A stretch of 64,000 nt of DNA from Streptosporangium amethystogenes. Its GTDB lineage: Bacteria; Actinomycetota; Actinomycetes; Streptosporangiales; Streptosporangiaceae. Below are positions 27,628-35,390 of this stretch, one piece after another. How positions within the stretch are numbered: the first letter of the stretch is position 1; each line of letters begins with the position of its first letter. The translations under genes and the position numbers were made by a program. The notes below the pieces were generated by a model that was not told the DNA's origin, did not search any database, and saw only the letters and a program-made list of their open reading frames with translations. The stretch covers positions 62,001-126,000 of the forward strand of contig NZ_JOEQ01000024.1 in assembly GCF_000721075.1 (NCBI RefSeq), given 5' to 3'.

Positions 27628-27657
27628 ACTGTAACCTTTTTTAGAGCGGGCCGTCAA
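27628..27657 (-). promoter_or_regulatory. Promoter of the cbtB operon
   Basis: TTGACG (27657-27652), an 18-base spacer, and TACAGT (27633-27628) on the minus strand. Transcription would begin about five bases before the riboswitch P1 arm. The good match to sigma-70-type hexamers and the position support it. Confidence 0.55.
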
Positions 27658-27734
27658 TGTGGGGTATCTGTCACGGCACCGCGGACGCCGTTCCAGTCTG
27701 GTGTCCCCCATCTCTCCAGCGGAACGCACCGCGC

Positions 27735-27757
27735 GGGCTGCGTCACCGGCGCAGCCC
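27735..27757 (-). terminator. Possible terminator after response-regulator gene
   Basis: Perfect 8-bp stem GGGCTGCG/CGCAGCCC with a 7-base loop, 71 bases downstream of the response-regulator stop and upstream of the cbtB promoter. There is no T-run; support is structural only. Confidence 0.35.
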
Positions 27758-27828
27758 TCGAATCCGAGACAGGACACGACTCACGTGGTGACACCGGTAC
27801 TCAGGACCGGCGCACCGGGCGCCCTTGA

Positions 27829-28467
27829 TCAGGTCTCTGAAGCCCGCTTGAGCAGCCCGGTCTCGTAGGCCGCCGCCACCGCGGCGGCCCGGTCCTTCAC
27901 CCCGAGTTTGGCGAAGATGTGCAGCAGGTGTGTCTTGACCGTCGCCTCGGTGATGAACAGCTTCGCGGCGACCTCGCGATTGGTGGCGCCGCGGGCGATC
28001 AGCCCGAGCACTTCGAGCTCCCGCCGGCTCAGCGTCTGCCGCTCGGGGGCGCGTACCTTCCGCGTGAGCAGCCCGGCCACGGCGGGGGACAGCACCGTCT
28101 CGCCGCGGGCAGCCGCCTGCGCGGCGCGGAGCAGCTCGACACGCGGGGTGTCCTTGAGCAGGTAGCCGGTGGCGCCCTGCTCGATGGCGGGCAGCACGTC
28201 CGCGTCGTTGTCGAACGTGGTCAGGACCAGCACGTTGATGCCCGGCGTCTGCTCGCGCAGCCGGCGGATCAGCTCGGTGCCGCTCATCTTCGGCATCCGC
28301 AGGTCCATGAGCACGAGATCGGGGTTGGTCAGCCGCGCCAGGGCGAGAGCCTCCGGCCCGTCGGCCGCCTCGCCGACGACCTCGAAGGCCTCATCGGTGG
28401 AGAAGATCTCGCGTAGCCCGTCGCGGACGACCGGGTGATCGTCCACGACGATGATACGAATCGGCAT
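27829..28467 (-). CDS. NarL/LuxR-type response regulator
   Basis: 212 residues. The receiver domain has acidic pocket residues in VVDDHPVVRDGL, the phospho-acceptor Asp in DLVLMDLRMPKMSG (about residue 53), and the conserved Lys in GYLLKDTPR. The C-terminal LuxR helix-turn-helix is LSRRELEVLGLIARGATNREVAAKLFITEATVKTHLLHIFAKLG. It starts three bases after the kinase stop, so it is its cognate partner. The targets are probably the adjacent ABC exporter genes, judged by operon membership. Confidence 0.93.
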   Translation of the reverse strand: MPIRIIVVDDHPVVRDGLREIFSTDEAFEVVGEAADGPEALALARLTNPDLVLMDLRMPKMSGTELIRRLREQTPGINVLVLTTFDNDADVLPAIEQGATGYLLKDTPRVELLRAAQAAARGETVLSPAVAGLLTRKVRAPERQTLSRRELEVLGLIARGATNREVAAKLFITEATVKTHLLHIFAKLGVKDRAAAVAAAYETGLLKRASET

Positions 28468-28470
28468 GCC

Positions 28471-29691
28471 TCACACGTTTCTGGAGTCGGCGGGGATGGC
28501 GGGCACCGTAGCGGAGACGCCCGTTCCCTGGCCGGGAGCGGTCTCGATCTCGAAGTCACCGGCCAGCCGGGTGACTCGCTGACGCATCGCGATGAGCCCG
28601 AACCCGCCCGCGACCGACAGGTTCACCGTCCGGGGGTCGAACCCGGATCCGTCGTCGCGCACGTCGAGCACCACCACATCCTCCATGTAGGACAGGGTAA
28701 CGGCGACCCTGCTGGCAGAGGCGTGCTTGCCGACGTTGGCCAGAGCCTCCTGAGCCACTCGCAGCAGGGTCATCTCCACCTCGGCGTGCAGCGGTCTGGC
28801 CTCGCCGGTGACCGACACCGGAACCGGCATGCCGGTCCTCTGTGACCAGGTGGCCGCGACGTCCTCGAGGGCGGCCGAGAGCTGGGCCTCCTCCAGCGGA
28901 GCAGGGCGCATCGCCAGAACCGACCGGCGGGCCTCGTTGAGACTGTCCCTGGCCAGCGTGCGTACGGTGTTCAGCCTGGAGCGGGCGGCAGGCACATTCT
29001 CAATGACGTTCTCGGCGACTTCGAGCTGGGTGAGGATGGCGGTCAGCCCTTGGGCGATCGTGTCGTGGATCTCCCTGGCCATCCGCTGGCGCTCGCCGAG
29101 CACGCCCGCCTCGCGGGCGCTGGTCAGCAGTTGCGCCTGCAGTCTCGCCTTCTCCTCCGCCAGCTCGACCAGTTCGGTGCTAGCGGCCTTCAGCTGCGCG
29201 ATCATTTCCTGGCGCTGCCGGCTCTGCTCCGAGATGGTCTGGATGAACAGGCCGACGGTCGAGGTGATCAGGACGGCGAGCAGGAAGGAGAAGACCATCT
29301 CGCTCGGCGGCCGGGGATCGGGGCGGACGCCGACCAGCACGGCGGCTGTGGCGGCCACCCCCAGGTAGGCCATCCACCCGCGCAGCAGGGCGAAGGACTG
29401 GACGAACGCGCCCAGACCGGCCACCGTGAACAGCGAGTCGATCCTGACCAGCACCGCGACGAAGGCGAGCATCACGATGAAGTAGACGATCGCCATCGCC
29501 GGCCGCTCGATCCGGCTGAATCGCGAGGAGACCATGAACCAGTGCCAGGCTCCGACGAACACCGCCAGGACCACCACGTCCAGTCTCCAGTCCCGCAGCA
29601 GGGCGAAGACCGTCGGTAGCAGGATGAAGAGGTACGGCAGGACCGGCCAGGCGCGGTCCCATCGCGAGACGTCGGGTTCGGTGCCTGTCAC
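28471..29691 (-). CDS. HisKA_3-type sensor histidine kinase
   Basis: 406 residues, GTG start overlapping the permease stop (GTGA). The N-terminal half has about five to six membrane helices with no large external domain, so it probably senses a membrane-borne signal. A coiled coil leads into the HisKA_3 H-box RQRMAREIHDTIAQGLTAIL, followed by the ATPase (RVAQEALANVGKHASA; DVRDDGSGFDP; GGFGLIAMRQRV). Co-transcription with an ABC-2 exporter suggests it detects the exported compound or membrane damage. This is inference. Confidence 0.9.
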   Translation of the reverse strand: MTGTEPDVSRWDRAWPVLPYLFILLPTVFALLRDWRLDVVVLAVFVGAWHWFMVSSRFSRIERPAMAIVYFIVMLAFVAVLVRIDSLFTVAGLGAFVQSFALLRGWMAYLGVAATAAVLVGVRPDPRPPSEMVFSFLLAVLITSTVGLFIQTISEQSRQRQEMIAQLKAASTELVELAEEKARLQAQLLTSAREAGVLGERQRMAREIHDTIAQGLTAILTQLEVAENVIENVPAARSRLNTVRTLARDSLNEARRSVLAMRPAPLEEAQLSAALEDVAATWSQRTGMPVPVSVTGEARPLHAEVEMTLLRVAQEALANVGKHASASRVAVTLSYMEDVVVLDVRDDGSGFDPRTVNLSVAGGFGLIAMRQRVTRLAGDFEIETAPGQGTGVSATVPAIPADSRNV

Positions 29692-30410
29692 CAGCGGAAC
29701 GCCTTCAGCGCGGCCCCGCCGGCGACGATGAAGATCGCGGCCATGACGGCGAGGGTGAGCGGAGAGACGGGGTGGCCTTCCCAGCCGGCGCGGATGGCTT
29801 GGACGGCGGGTGCCATGGGGGTCAGGTCGCCGATGGAGCGCATCGACTCCGGCAGTGTCTCGCGGGCGCTCATGGCGCCGGAGACGAAGACCATGGGGAA
29901 GAAGACGGCCAGGCCGATCACCGTGGCGGCGCGACCGCTGGGCACCAGGGCGCCGATGAGCAGCCCGATGGAACCGAGGCTGAGGGCGCCGAGGACCCAG
30001 GCGAGGACGACGTCGGCAAGGTTGGCCGGCCCGCTCAGGCCGTAGGCGGCCAGGCCGATGACGGTAAGCAGAGCGGTGCCGAGTACGGCCAGCAGCATGT
30101 GCGCGGCCCACTGGGCGCCGAAGATCATGGTGGAAGAGGCCGGGGTGGCGCGCAGCCGCTTGAGCACGTGGCGTTCGCGGTACTGGGCCAGGGTGGCTGG
30201 CAGGACGACCAGGGAGGCCAGGCCGACGACGAAGACGCTGAGCATCGGGACGAGGGCGTCGATGGCAGGCAGCCCGCCGGGCAGCGTGCCGCCGTTGCGC
30301 ATCTTCACCCACAGGATGACCGCGGGGAAGGCCAGTGCGAAGAAGGCGGCCATCGGATCGCGCACGGCCAGTTTGAGTTCGATCGCGATGACGTTGCCGA
30401 GTCCCTTCAT
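29688..30410 (-). CDS. ABC-2 type permease
   Basis: Membrane half of a DrrAB-like exporter (240 residues, six hydrophobic segments). It contains LPATLAQYRERHVLKRLRATP, the amphipathic stretch typical of ABC-2 permeases, and the FPMVFVSGAMSARETLPESM loop. ATG 30410 overlaps the ATPase stop (TGATG); the 3' end overlaps the sensor kinase. The substrate is unknown; drug, lipid or peptide are all possible. Confidence 0.9.
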   Translation of the reverse strand: MKGLGNVIAIELKLAVRDPMAAFFALAFPAVILWVKMRNGGTLPGGLPAIDALVPMLSVFVVGLASLVVLPATLAQYRERHVLKRLRATPASSTMIFGAQWAAHMLLAVLGTALLTVIGLAAYGLSGPANLADVVLAWVLGALSLGSIGLLIGALVPSGRAATVIGLAVFFPMVFVSGAMSARETLPESMRSIGDLTPMAPAVQAIRAGWEGHPVSPLTLAVMAAIFIVAGGAALKAFRW

Positions 30411-31123
30411 CACACGGTCCTCTCGATGAGTGTGAAGTAGGCGTCCTCGAGGGAGTCGGCGTGACTTCTGTCGATGAGCTCGCCGGGGCTGCCCTCGTGA
30501 ACGACACGCCCCTGGTCGATTACGGCGATGCGGTCGCAGAGGGCCTCCGCCTCGTCCATGAAGTGGGTGACCAGCACGACGGTGACGCCGCGGTCGCGCA
30601 TGTCGCGGATCAGTCCCCAGGTCAGCCGGCGGGCATCGGGGTCCAGGCCGGTGGTCAGCTCGTCGAGGAAGACGACCTCGGGGTTGCCGACCAGGGCCAG
30701 CGCGATGAACAGGCGCTGCTTCCAGCCGCCGGACAGACCCGCGAAGCGGGCGCGCTTCTTCTCGGCCAGTCCCCATTCCTGCATCAGTGCGCGCCAGTCG
30801 GCAGGCTTGTCATAGAAGGAGGCGTACATCTGCAGTGCCTCGCCGACCTTGATGGCGTCGGGCAGGGCGGCTTCCTGCAGTTGGGCGCCGATGCGCTGGA
30901 GCAGCTCACGTCGCCGGGTCCGCGGGTCCATGCCGAGCACGCGCAGGGTGCCGCCGTCGGGCTTGCGCAGTCCGGACGCGCACTCCACCACGGTGGTCTT
31001 GCCGGCTCCGTTGGGGCCGAGGATGCCGAAGATCTCGCCTCGCTCGACCGTCAGGGTGACGCTGTCCAGCGCCTTGTGTGTTCTGTAGCTCTTCTGCAAG
31101 CCGTTGATCTCGATGACTGCCAT
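30410..31123 (-). CDS. ABC transporter ATP-binding protein (DrrA-like)
   Basis: 237 residues. Walker A GPNGAGKTT at about residues 36-44, Q-loop GAQLQEAALPD, signature LSGGWKQRLFIALAL (the usual Gln replaced by Trp), Walker B VVFLDELTTGLDP, and H-loop VVLVTHFMDEAE. It powers the adjacent ABC-2 permease. First gene of a four-gene operon (ATPase, permease, kinase, regulator). Confidence 0.93.
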   Translation of the reverse strand: MAVIEINGLQKSYRTHKALDSVTLTVERGEIFGILGPNGAGKTTVVECASGLRKPDGGTLRVLGMDPRTRRRELLQRIGAQLQEAALPDAIKVGEALQMYASFYDKPADWRALMQEWGLAEKKRARFAGLSGGWKQRLFIALALVGNPEVVFLDELTTGLDPDARRLTWGLIRDMRDRGVTVVLVTHFMDEAEALCDRIAVIDQGRVVHEGSPGELIDRSHADSLEDAYFTLIERTV

Positions 31124-31497
31124 GTTCCGAGAATCCCCGTTCCGCCGGATCTCCGTAATCCACCGAATGGTTGATGGCGGCTGTCCAACCTGCGGGATGG
31201 CGCTTCAGCCTGTTGATCAGGCACGGTCACGGTTGTGGTCGCCGTCATCTCGATCATCATGGCCCAGATGTGCGGCCTGCCGGGTTTGTGACCGCGCCGG
31301 CGGATGCGACGTGAAAAGGTTCGGGGCCGATACCTCACCCGCGTCAGTGAGCGGTCATGACGTCCCCGGTCCGAATCGGACGAGGAGGCGGAAGCGGCTT
31401 TCGTGGAGACATGTCTGAATCATGGCAGGGGGAATCTGTCGGTTCCGGCTGATATCCATGATCACCCAGCGTTTCCGATCATCAGTGGAGCCATGTC
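31124..31497. other. Divergent intergenic region
   Basis: 374 bases between the ABC ATPase (minus) and the DUF4132 gene (plus). It must hold both promoters, but I see no convincing hexamer pair. A small hairpin GCCTG/CAGGC lies near 31208-31222. The sequence is less GC-rich than the genes around it. No coding frame with a plausible start and ribosome-binding site was found. Confidence 0.4.
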
Positions 31498-33840
31498 ATG
31501 ACGTCAGCGGGCAGATGGGACCACATGGACCTGGCCACGAGGGCCGCCTACCAGCGGTTCGACGAGCTCACCGAGCAGGGACTCGGCCCCGGCCCCGGCG
31601 TCGACTGGCGGGTCTACGGCACCTACGCGCAGATGAGGCTCTGGCTGGGGCCGGAAGGCGGCCACGACTACGACGAGCGGGTGCTGCGCGTGGTCCGGTC
31701 GGTGGCCGAGCGCGACATCGACTTCACCTACCGGGAGGCGCACCACCTCATGGACCGGGCGGGGTACTGGGTGCGGCAGGGGCACACCCGCTACGAGGAG
31801 CTGTTCCGGATCCCGCTCGCGGCGGCCCGCCGGTTCGACTACCAGCTGCGCCGGGACCTGCTGCGCTGGCTGACGTCGGGACCGTGGCTGAAGGACGCGC
31901 GGGCGCTCCTGGCCGAGCAGGTGACCGAGCTGCTCACCGAACCCGCCGAGCACGGCCCGGCCGGGGTGGTCCGGACCGAGATCGGGGACACCGACCACTT
32001 CGCCCGCATGCTGGCCGAGGAGTACGGCCCGCGCCTGGTCGAGGTGCTGCCGCTGTTCCGCCACTGGAACACCGCCCGCTCGACCAAACCCAGCGCCCGG
32101 TGGCTCAGGAACGCCGCGCGGATGCTCACCCCCGGCGCGGTCGCCCTGGTCCGTGAGCTGCTCACGCGGCTGGTGGCCTACCGGGGCGGAGACTGGGTCG
32201 TCCGCTATGACGACGAGGAGTGGCGGGACAGGGTCTTCCTCAAGGAGGACACCATCGTCGTGGTGCGCGGCATCCTGTGGACCTGCCAGGTCATCGACGA
32301 GCGCTGGGTGACCTCGCTCGTCACCGACGTCGCGATGACCTGCGGCACCGGCAGCAACGGGATGGGCTCCACGTGCCGCTGCGAACCCGTCACCAACGCC
32401 GCCGTCGGCGTCCTGGCCCGCAGGGGCGGCCTCGACGTGATCGTCCCGCTGTCCAGAATCCAGGCGAAGGTGCGCGCGAGGTCCGTACAGAGGAATCTGA
32501 GCCTCGCCCTCGACGCGGTGGCCGGCGAGAACGGGCTGACCCGCGAGCAGCTGCTCGACCGGACGGTCCCCACCTTCGGCCTGGACACCGGCGGCGTCCG
32601 CGAGGAGAAGATCGGCGACTACCGGGTCAGGCTGTGCGCCGACGTACCCGCCCTGCGCTACGTGAACGCCACCGGCAAGACCGTCAAGTCGCTGCCGAAG
32701 GATCTGCGCGCGGAGCTGTCCGATCTGCGGGCCATCCTGAAGGAGCTCAAGCTGACGCAGGCGGCCGAGCGGTCCCGCCTGGAACAGGCGATCGTCCATG
32801 AACGGACGTGGCACTGGCGCGAGGTGACCGAGTACTTCCTCGACCATCCCGTCACCGGCCCCTACGCCCGCACCCTGGTCTGGCAGATCGCCGGCGGCCC
32901 GGCGGCCCTGCCGGTCAAGACCGCCGACGGCTGGGAACTGGCCGGCCACCGCCCCGCCCCCGACGCCGTGGCAGGCCTGTGGCACCCGATCCACGCGACC
33001 GCCGACGAGGTGGCGGCGTGGCGCGACCATCTTCTCGAGGGTGGTGTACGCCAGCCGTTCAAGCAGGTCTTCCGCGAGCTCTACCTGCTGACCCCCGCCG
33101 AGGAGCGGACCGGCACCTTCTCCAACCGTTTCGCCGGCCACATTCTGCGCTACGGCCAGGCCCGGACCCTGCTGGGCCGGCGCGGCTGGACCGGCCGGTC
33201 GATCGGCAACTGGGACTACGAGAACGGCGGCGACCAGGGCGAGGTGGTGCGCGACCTGGCGGGCTGGCAGGCCCGCTGGGCCATGCACATCGTCTCCGCC
33301 CCCGGGGCCGAGACCACCATGCTGTGCGCCACCGAGAGCATCACCTTCCACCGCGACGGGCGACCGGCGTCGATGGCCGATCTGCCGCCGCTGGTGCTGT
33401 CGGAGATCCTCCGCGAGGCCGACCTCGCCGTGGGCGTGGCCTCGGTCGCCCGCGACGACCAGGCGCTGATCGGCCACGAACGCTATTGGCGCTCCCACGG
33501 CTTCGGCGAGCTGACGGAGACGGCCAGGACCCGGCGCGAGGTACTGGCACGGCTGCTGCCGAAACTGAAGATCGCCTCCCGGGTGGAGCTGACCGACAGA
33601 TTCCTTCTTGTACGGGGTGATCTGAGGACGTACAAGATCCATCTGGGGTCGACGAACATCCTGATGGAGCCCAACGACGCGTACCTGTGCGTCGTCCCGG
33701 CGAGCGGGCGCGCGGCCGGATCGGTGTTCCTGCCGTTCGAGGACGACGGGGGGACGCTGTCGGTGATCCTTTCGAAGGCGTACCTCCTGGCCGACGACAC
33801 GGCGATCACCGACCCGACGATCACCCGGCAGCTCGGCTGA
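31498..33840 (+). CDS. DUF4132 domain protein
   Basis: 780-residue cytoplasmic protein of unknown function. No signal or membrane helix is visible. The C-terminal 250 residues carry the marks of this family: RYGQARTLLGRRGWTG, NGGDQGEVVRDLAGWQARW, PPLVLSEILREADLAVGVASV, and the final YKIHLGSTNILMEPNDAYLCVV. The same block occurs in E. coli MolR/YehI-type proteins. The middle region has a Cys-rich patch (CGTGSNGMGSTCRCEP) that could bind metal. ATG 31498 has TGGAG upstream. It is monocistronic and convergent with cobF. Confidence 0.72.
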   Translation: MTSAGRWDHMDLATRAAYQRFDELTEQGLGPGPGVDWRVYGTYAQMRLWLGPEGGHDYDERVLRVVRSVAERDIDFTYREAHHLMDRAGYWVRQGHTRYEELFRIPLAAARRFDYQLRRDLLRWLTSGPWLKDARALLAEQVTELLTEPAEHGPAGVVRTEIGDTDHFARMLAEEYGPRLVEVLPLFRHWNTARSTKPSARWLRNAARMLTPGAVALVRELLTRLVAYRGGDWVVRYDDEEWRDRVFLKEDTIVVVRGILWTCQVIDERWVTSLVTDVAMTCGTGSNGMGSTCRCEPVTNAAVGVLARRGGLDVIVPLSRIQAKVRARSVQRNLSLALDAVAGENGLTREQLLDRTVPTFGLDTGGVREEKIGDYRVRLCADVPALRYVNATGKTVKSLPKDLRAELSDLRAILKELKLTQAAERSRLEQAIVHERTWHWREVTEYFLDHPVTGPYARTLVWQIAGGPAALPVKTADGWELAGHRPAPDAVAGLWHPIHATADEVAAWRDHLLEGGVRQPFKQVFRELYLLTPAEERTGTFSNRFAGHILRYGQARTLLGRRGWTGRSIGNWDYENGGDQGEVVRDLAGWQARWAMHIVSAPGAETTMLCATESITFHRDGRPASMADLPPLVLSEILREADLAVGVASVARDDQALIGHERYWRSHGFGELTETARTRREVLARLLPKLKIASRVELTDRFLLVRGDLRTYKIHLGSTNILMEPNDAYLCVVPASGRAAGSVFLPFEDDGGTLSVILSKAYLLADDTAITDPTITRQLG

Positions 33841-33889
33841 ACGACCACTCGGACACCGTCGTATCAGATTCCCGGGAGTCACCAGACGC

Positions 33890-33913
33890 GCGGCGGCCGG
33901 TGCGGGCCGCCGC
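33890..33913. terminator. Bidirectional hairpin between DUF4132 gene and cobF
   Basis: 9-bp stem GCGGCGGCC/GGCCGCCGC with a 6-base loop, centred in the 82-base gap between two convergent genes. There is no T-run on either side. Confidence 0.5.
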
Positions 33914-33922
33914 GACGAACGC

Positions 33923-34675
33923 TCAGCGAGACACCCGGCGGAGCAGGTAGGTGTCCATGATCCAGCCCTTGCGTGCCCGTGCCTCGGCACGCAGCTCGCG
34001 GATGCGGTCGGCGACCTCGGGCACCGGTCCGGCGACCAGGATCTCGTCGGGGGTGCCGACGTAGGCACCCCAGTAGATGTCGAAGTCGGCTCCCAGATCG
34101 GCGAAGGCGCAGTGCGCGTCCAGCATGACGACGACGTCGTCGGCCGAGGGCCCCTCCTCGGCGAGACGTCGGCCGGTGGTGACGTGCACCGGCCGGGCGA
34201 CCCGGGTCAGGCCGACCCGGTGCCGGGCGGTGAGTGCGGACACGCTGCTGACACCCGGAATCACCTCGTGCTCGAACCGGACCGAGCCCCGCTGGTGAAT
34301 CTCCTCGACGATGGCCAGGGTGCTGTCGTACAGGCCCGGATCGCCCCACACCAGGAAGGCACCCGTCTGCCCCTCGGCGAGCTCGTCGCGGATGAACCGC
34401 TCGCAGACGTCGGCGCGGCGCGAGCGCCAGTCCTCGACCGCGGGCGCGTAGTCCGGAGTGGTCCGGTCCCGTTCGGGATCGCCGGCCTCGACGATCCGGT
34501 ACGGCGGGCGGGCGTGCGCGTCGACGAGGTCGTGCCGCAACTGGACGAGGTCGTGCTTGGCCTCGCCCTTGTCCAGGACGAAGAACACGTCGGTACGGGC
34601 GATGGCCTTGACCGCCTGGAGGGTGAGATGGTCGGGATCACCGGCACCGATGCCGATGATGAGGATTCGCTTCAC
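33923..34675 (-). CDS. cobF: Precorrin-6A synthase (deacetylating)
   Basis: C1-methyltransferase that makes precorrin-6A with loss of acetate, the second aerobic-pathway marker (250 residues). N-terminal RILIIGIGAGDPDHLTLQAVKA, FFVLDKGEAKHDLVQLR, FLVWGDPGLYDSTLAIVEEI, VIPGVSSVSALTARHRVGL and WIMDTYLLRR match CobF. GTG 34675 is chosen because CobF proteins begin at this motif; the frame is open upstream. It lies 6 kb from the rest of the cobalamin locus with no riboswitch visible upstream. Confidence 0.94.
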   Translation of the reverse strand: MKRILIIGIGAGDPDHLTLQAVKAIARTDVFFVLDKGEAKHDLVQLRHDLVDAHARPPYRIVEAGDPERDRTTPDYAPAVEDWRSRRADVCERFIRDELAEGQTGAFLVWGDPGLYDSTLAIVEEIHQRGSVRFEHEVIPGVSSVSALTARHRVGLTRVARPVHVTTGRRLAEEGPSADDVVVMLDAHCAFADLGADFDIYWGAYVGTPDEILVAGPVPEVADRIRELRAEARARKGWIMDTYLLRRVSR

Positions 34676-34773
34676 CCGACAGAGTCTGCCCGTACCGTCC
34701 CGAGATCCGCCACAGGGGCCCCAAGTGGCGGCGCAGACAACAGCAAGAGCCTGCCAAGCGGTGAAGGTGATCC

Positions 34774-34803
34774 TTGGAACGTCAACCTCCCCCGGCCTAC
34801 ACT
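34774..34803 (+). promoter_or_regulatory. Promoter for the membrane protein / multicopper oxidase genes
   Basis: TTGGAA (34774-34779), an 18-base spacer and TACACT (34798-34803), 15 bases before the ATG at 34818. The short leader contains AGGGA as a ribosome-binding site and the palindrome GGAACGTTCC. Confidence 0.45.
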
Positions 34804-34817
34804 CCAGGGAACGTTCC

Positions 34818-35285
34818 ATGCGCAAGGTCTTCCTCGGCTCCGCCGCGCTCCTGCTGCTCGCCGTGATCGCCCAGTTCTACCTCTCCACCTTCGGCGCCTT
34901 CGAGCGCCCCACCCCGAGCCCGGGTGCCTCCAGCGCCATCACTCCGCACGCGATCAACGGGGTCGCGGTGATCCCGGTGCTCTCCCTGATCACCGCGATC
35001 GTCGCCGCGGCGGCCCGCGTCGGCGGCAAGATGATCTGGCTGAGCCTCGTCCCGCTGGTGGTCGTACTGGGCCAGCTTTTCGTGATCTTCCCGCTGGTCG
35101 AGCTGTCCGGCGCCACCAAGGAGCAGACCAACACCTTCGCCCACATCGTGTTCGGCTTCCACGCGGTCCTCGGCCTGGTGCTGCTCTGGGCCTCCGTGGT
35201 GATCTTCCGCGAGGCGAGGACTCTGGCCTCACCCGCCGCCCTCGCCAGGAGCCGGACCCACGACCTGGCCTCCTCCCCGTTCTGA
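34818..35285 (+). CDS. Small four-helix membrane protein (DUF6220-like)
   Basis: 155 residues with four hydrophobic segments: KVFLGSAALLLLAVIAQFYL, a VAVIPVLSLITAIVAAAA stretch, IWLSLVPLVVVLGQLFVI and IVFGFHAVLGLVLLWASVVIF. Two His residues near helices 2 and 4 (TPHAING; AHIVFGFHA) resemble haem- or metal-binding positions in small membrane cytochromes. This is only suggestive. The family assignment is from general resemblance. It is 105 bases upstream of the multicopper oxidase and probably co-transcribed. Confidence 0.55.
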   Translation: MRKVFLGSAALLLLAVIAQFYLSTFGAFERPTPSPGASSAITPHAINGVAVIPVLSLITAIVAAAARVGGKMIWLSLVPLVVVLGQLFVIFPLVELSGATKEQTNTFAHIVFGFHAVLGLVLLWASVVIFREARTLASPAALARSRTHDLASSPF

Positions 35286-35390
35286 CCTCGCCCGCCCAGA
35301 CTTCCCGGCCCGCTCCCGCATCTCCCCTCCCCCGGCGTCCCTGGCCGCCTCTCACGGTTCTCCGGCGCTTCCGACCTTCCCTGAAAGATC

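Noticed and set aside
31504..34068. 854-codon open frame opposite the DUF4132 gene
   Set aside because: Spans a convergent junction and the opposite strand of a gene with family motifs; codon-position composition is wrong for coding.
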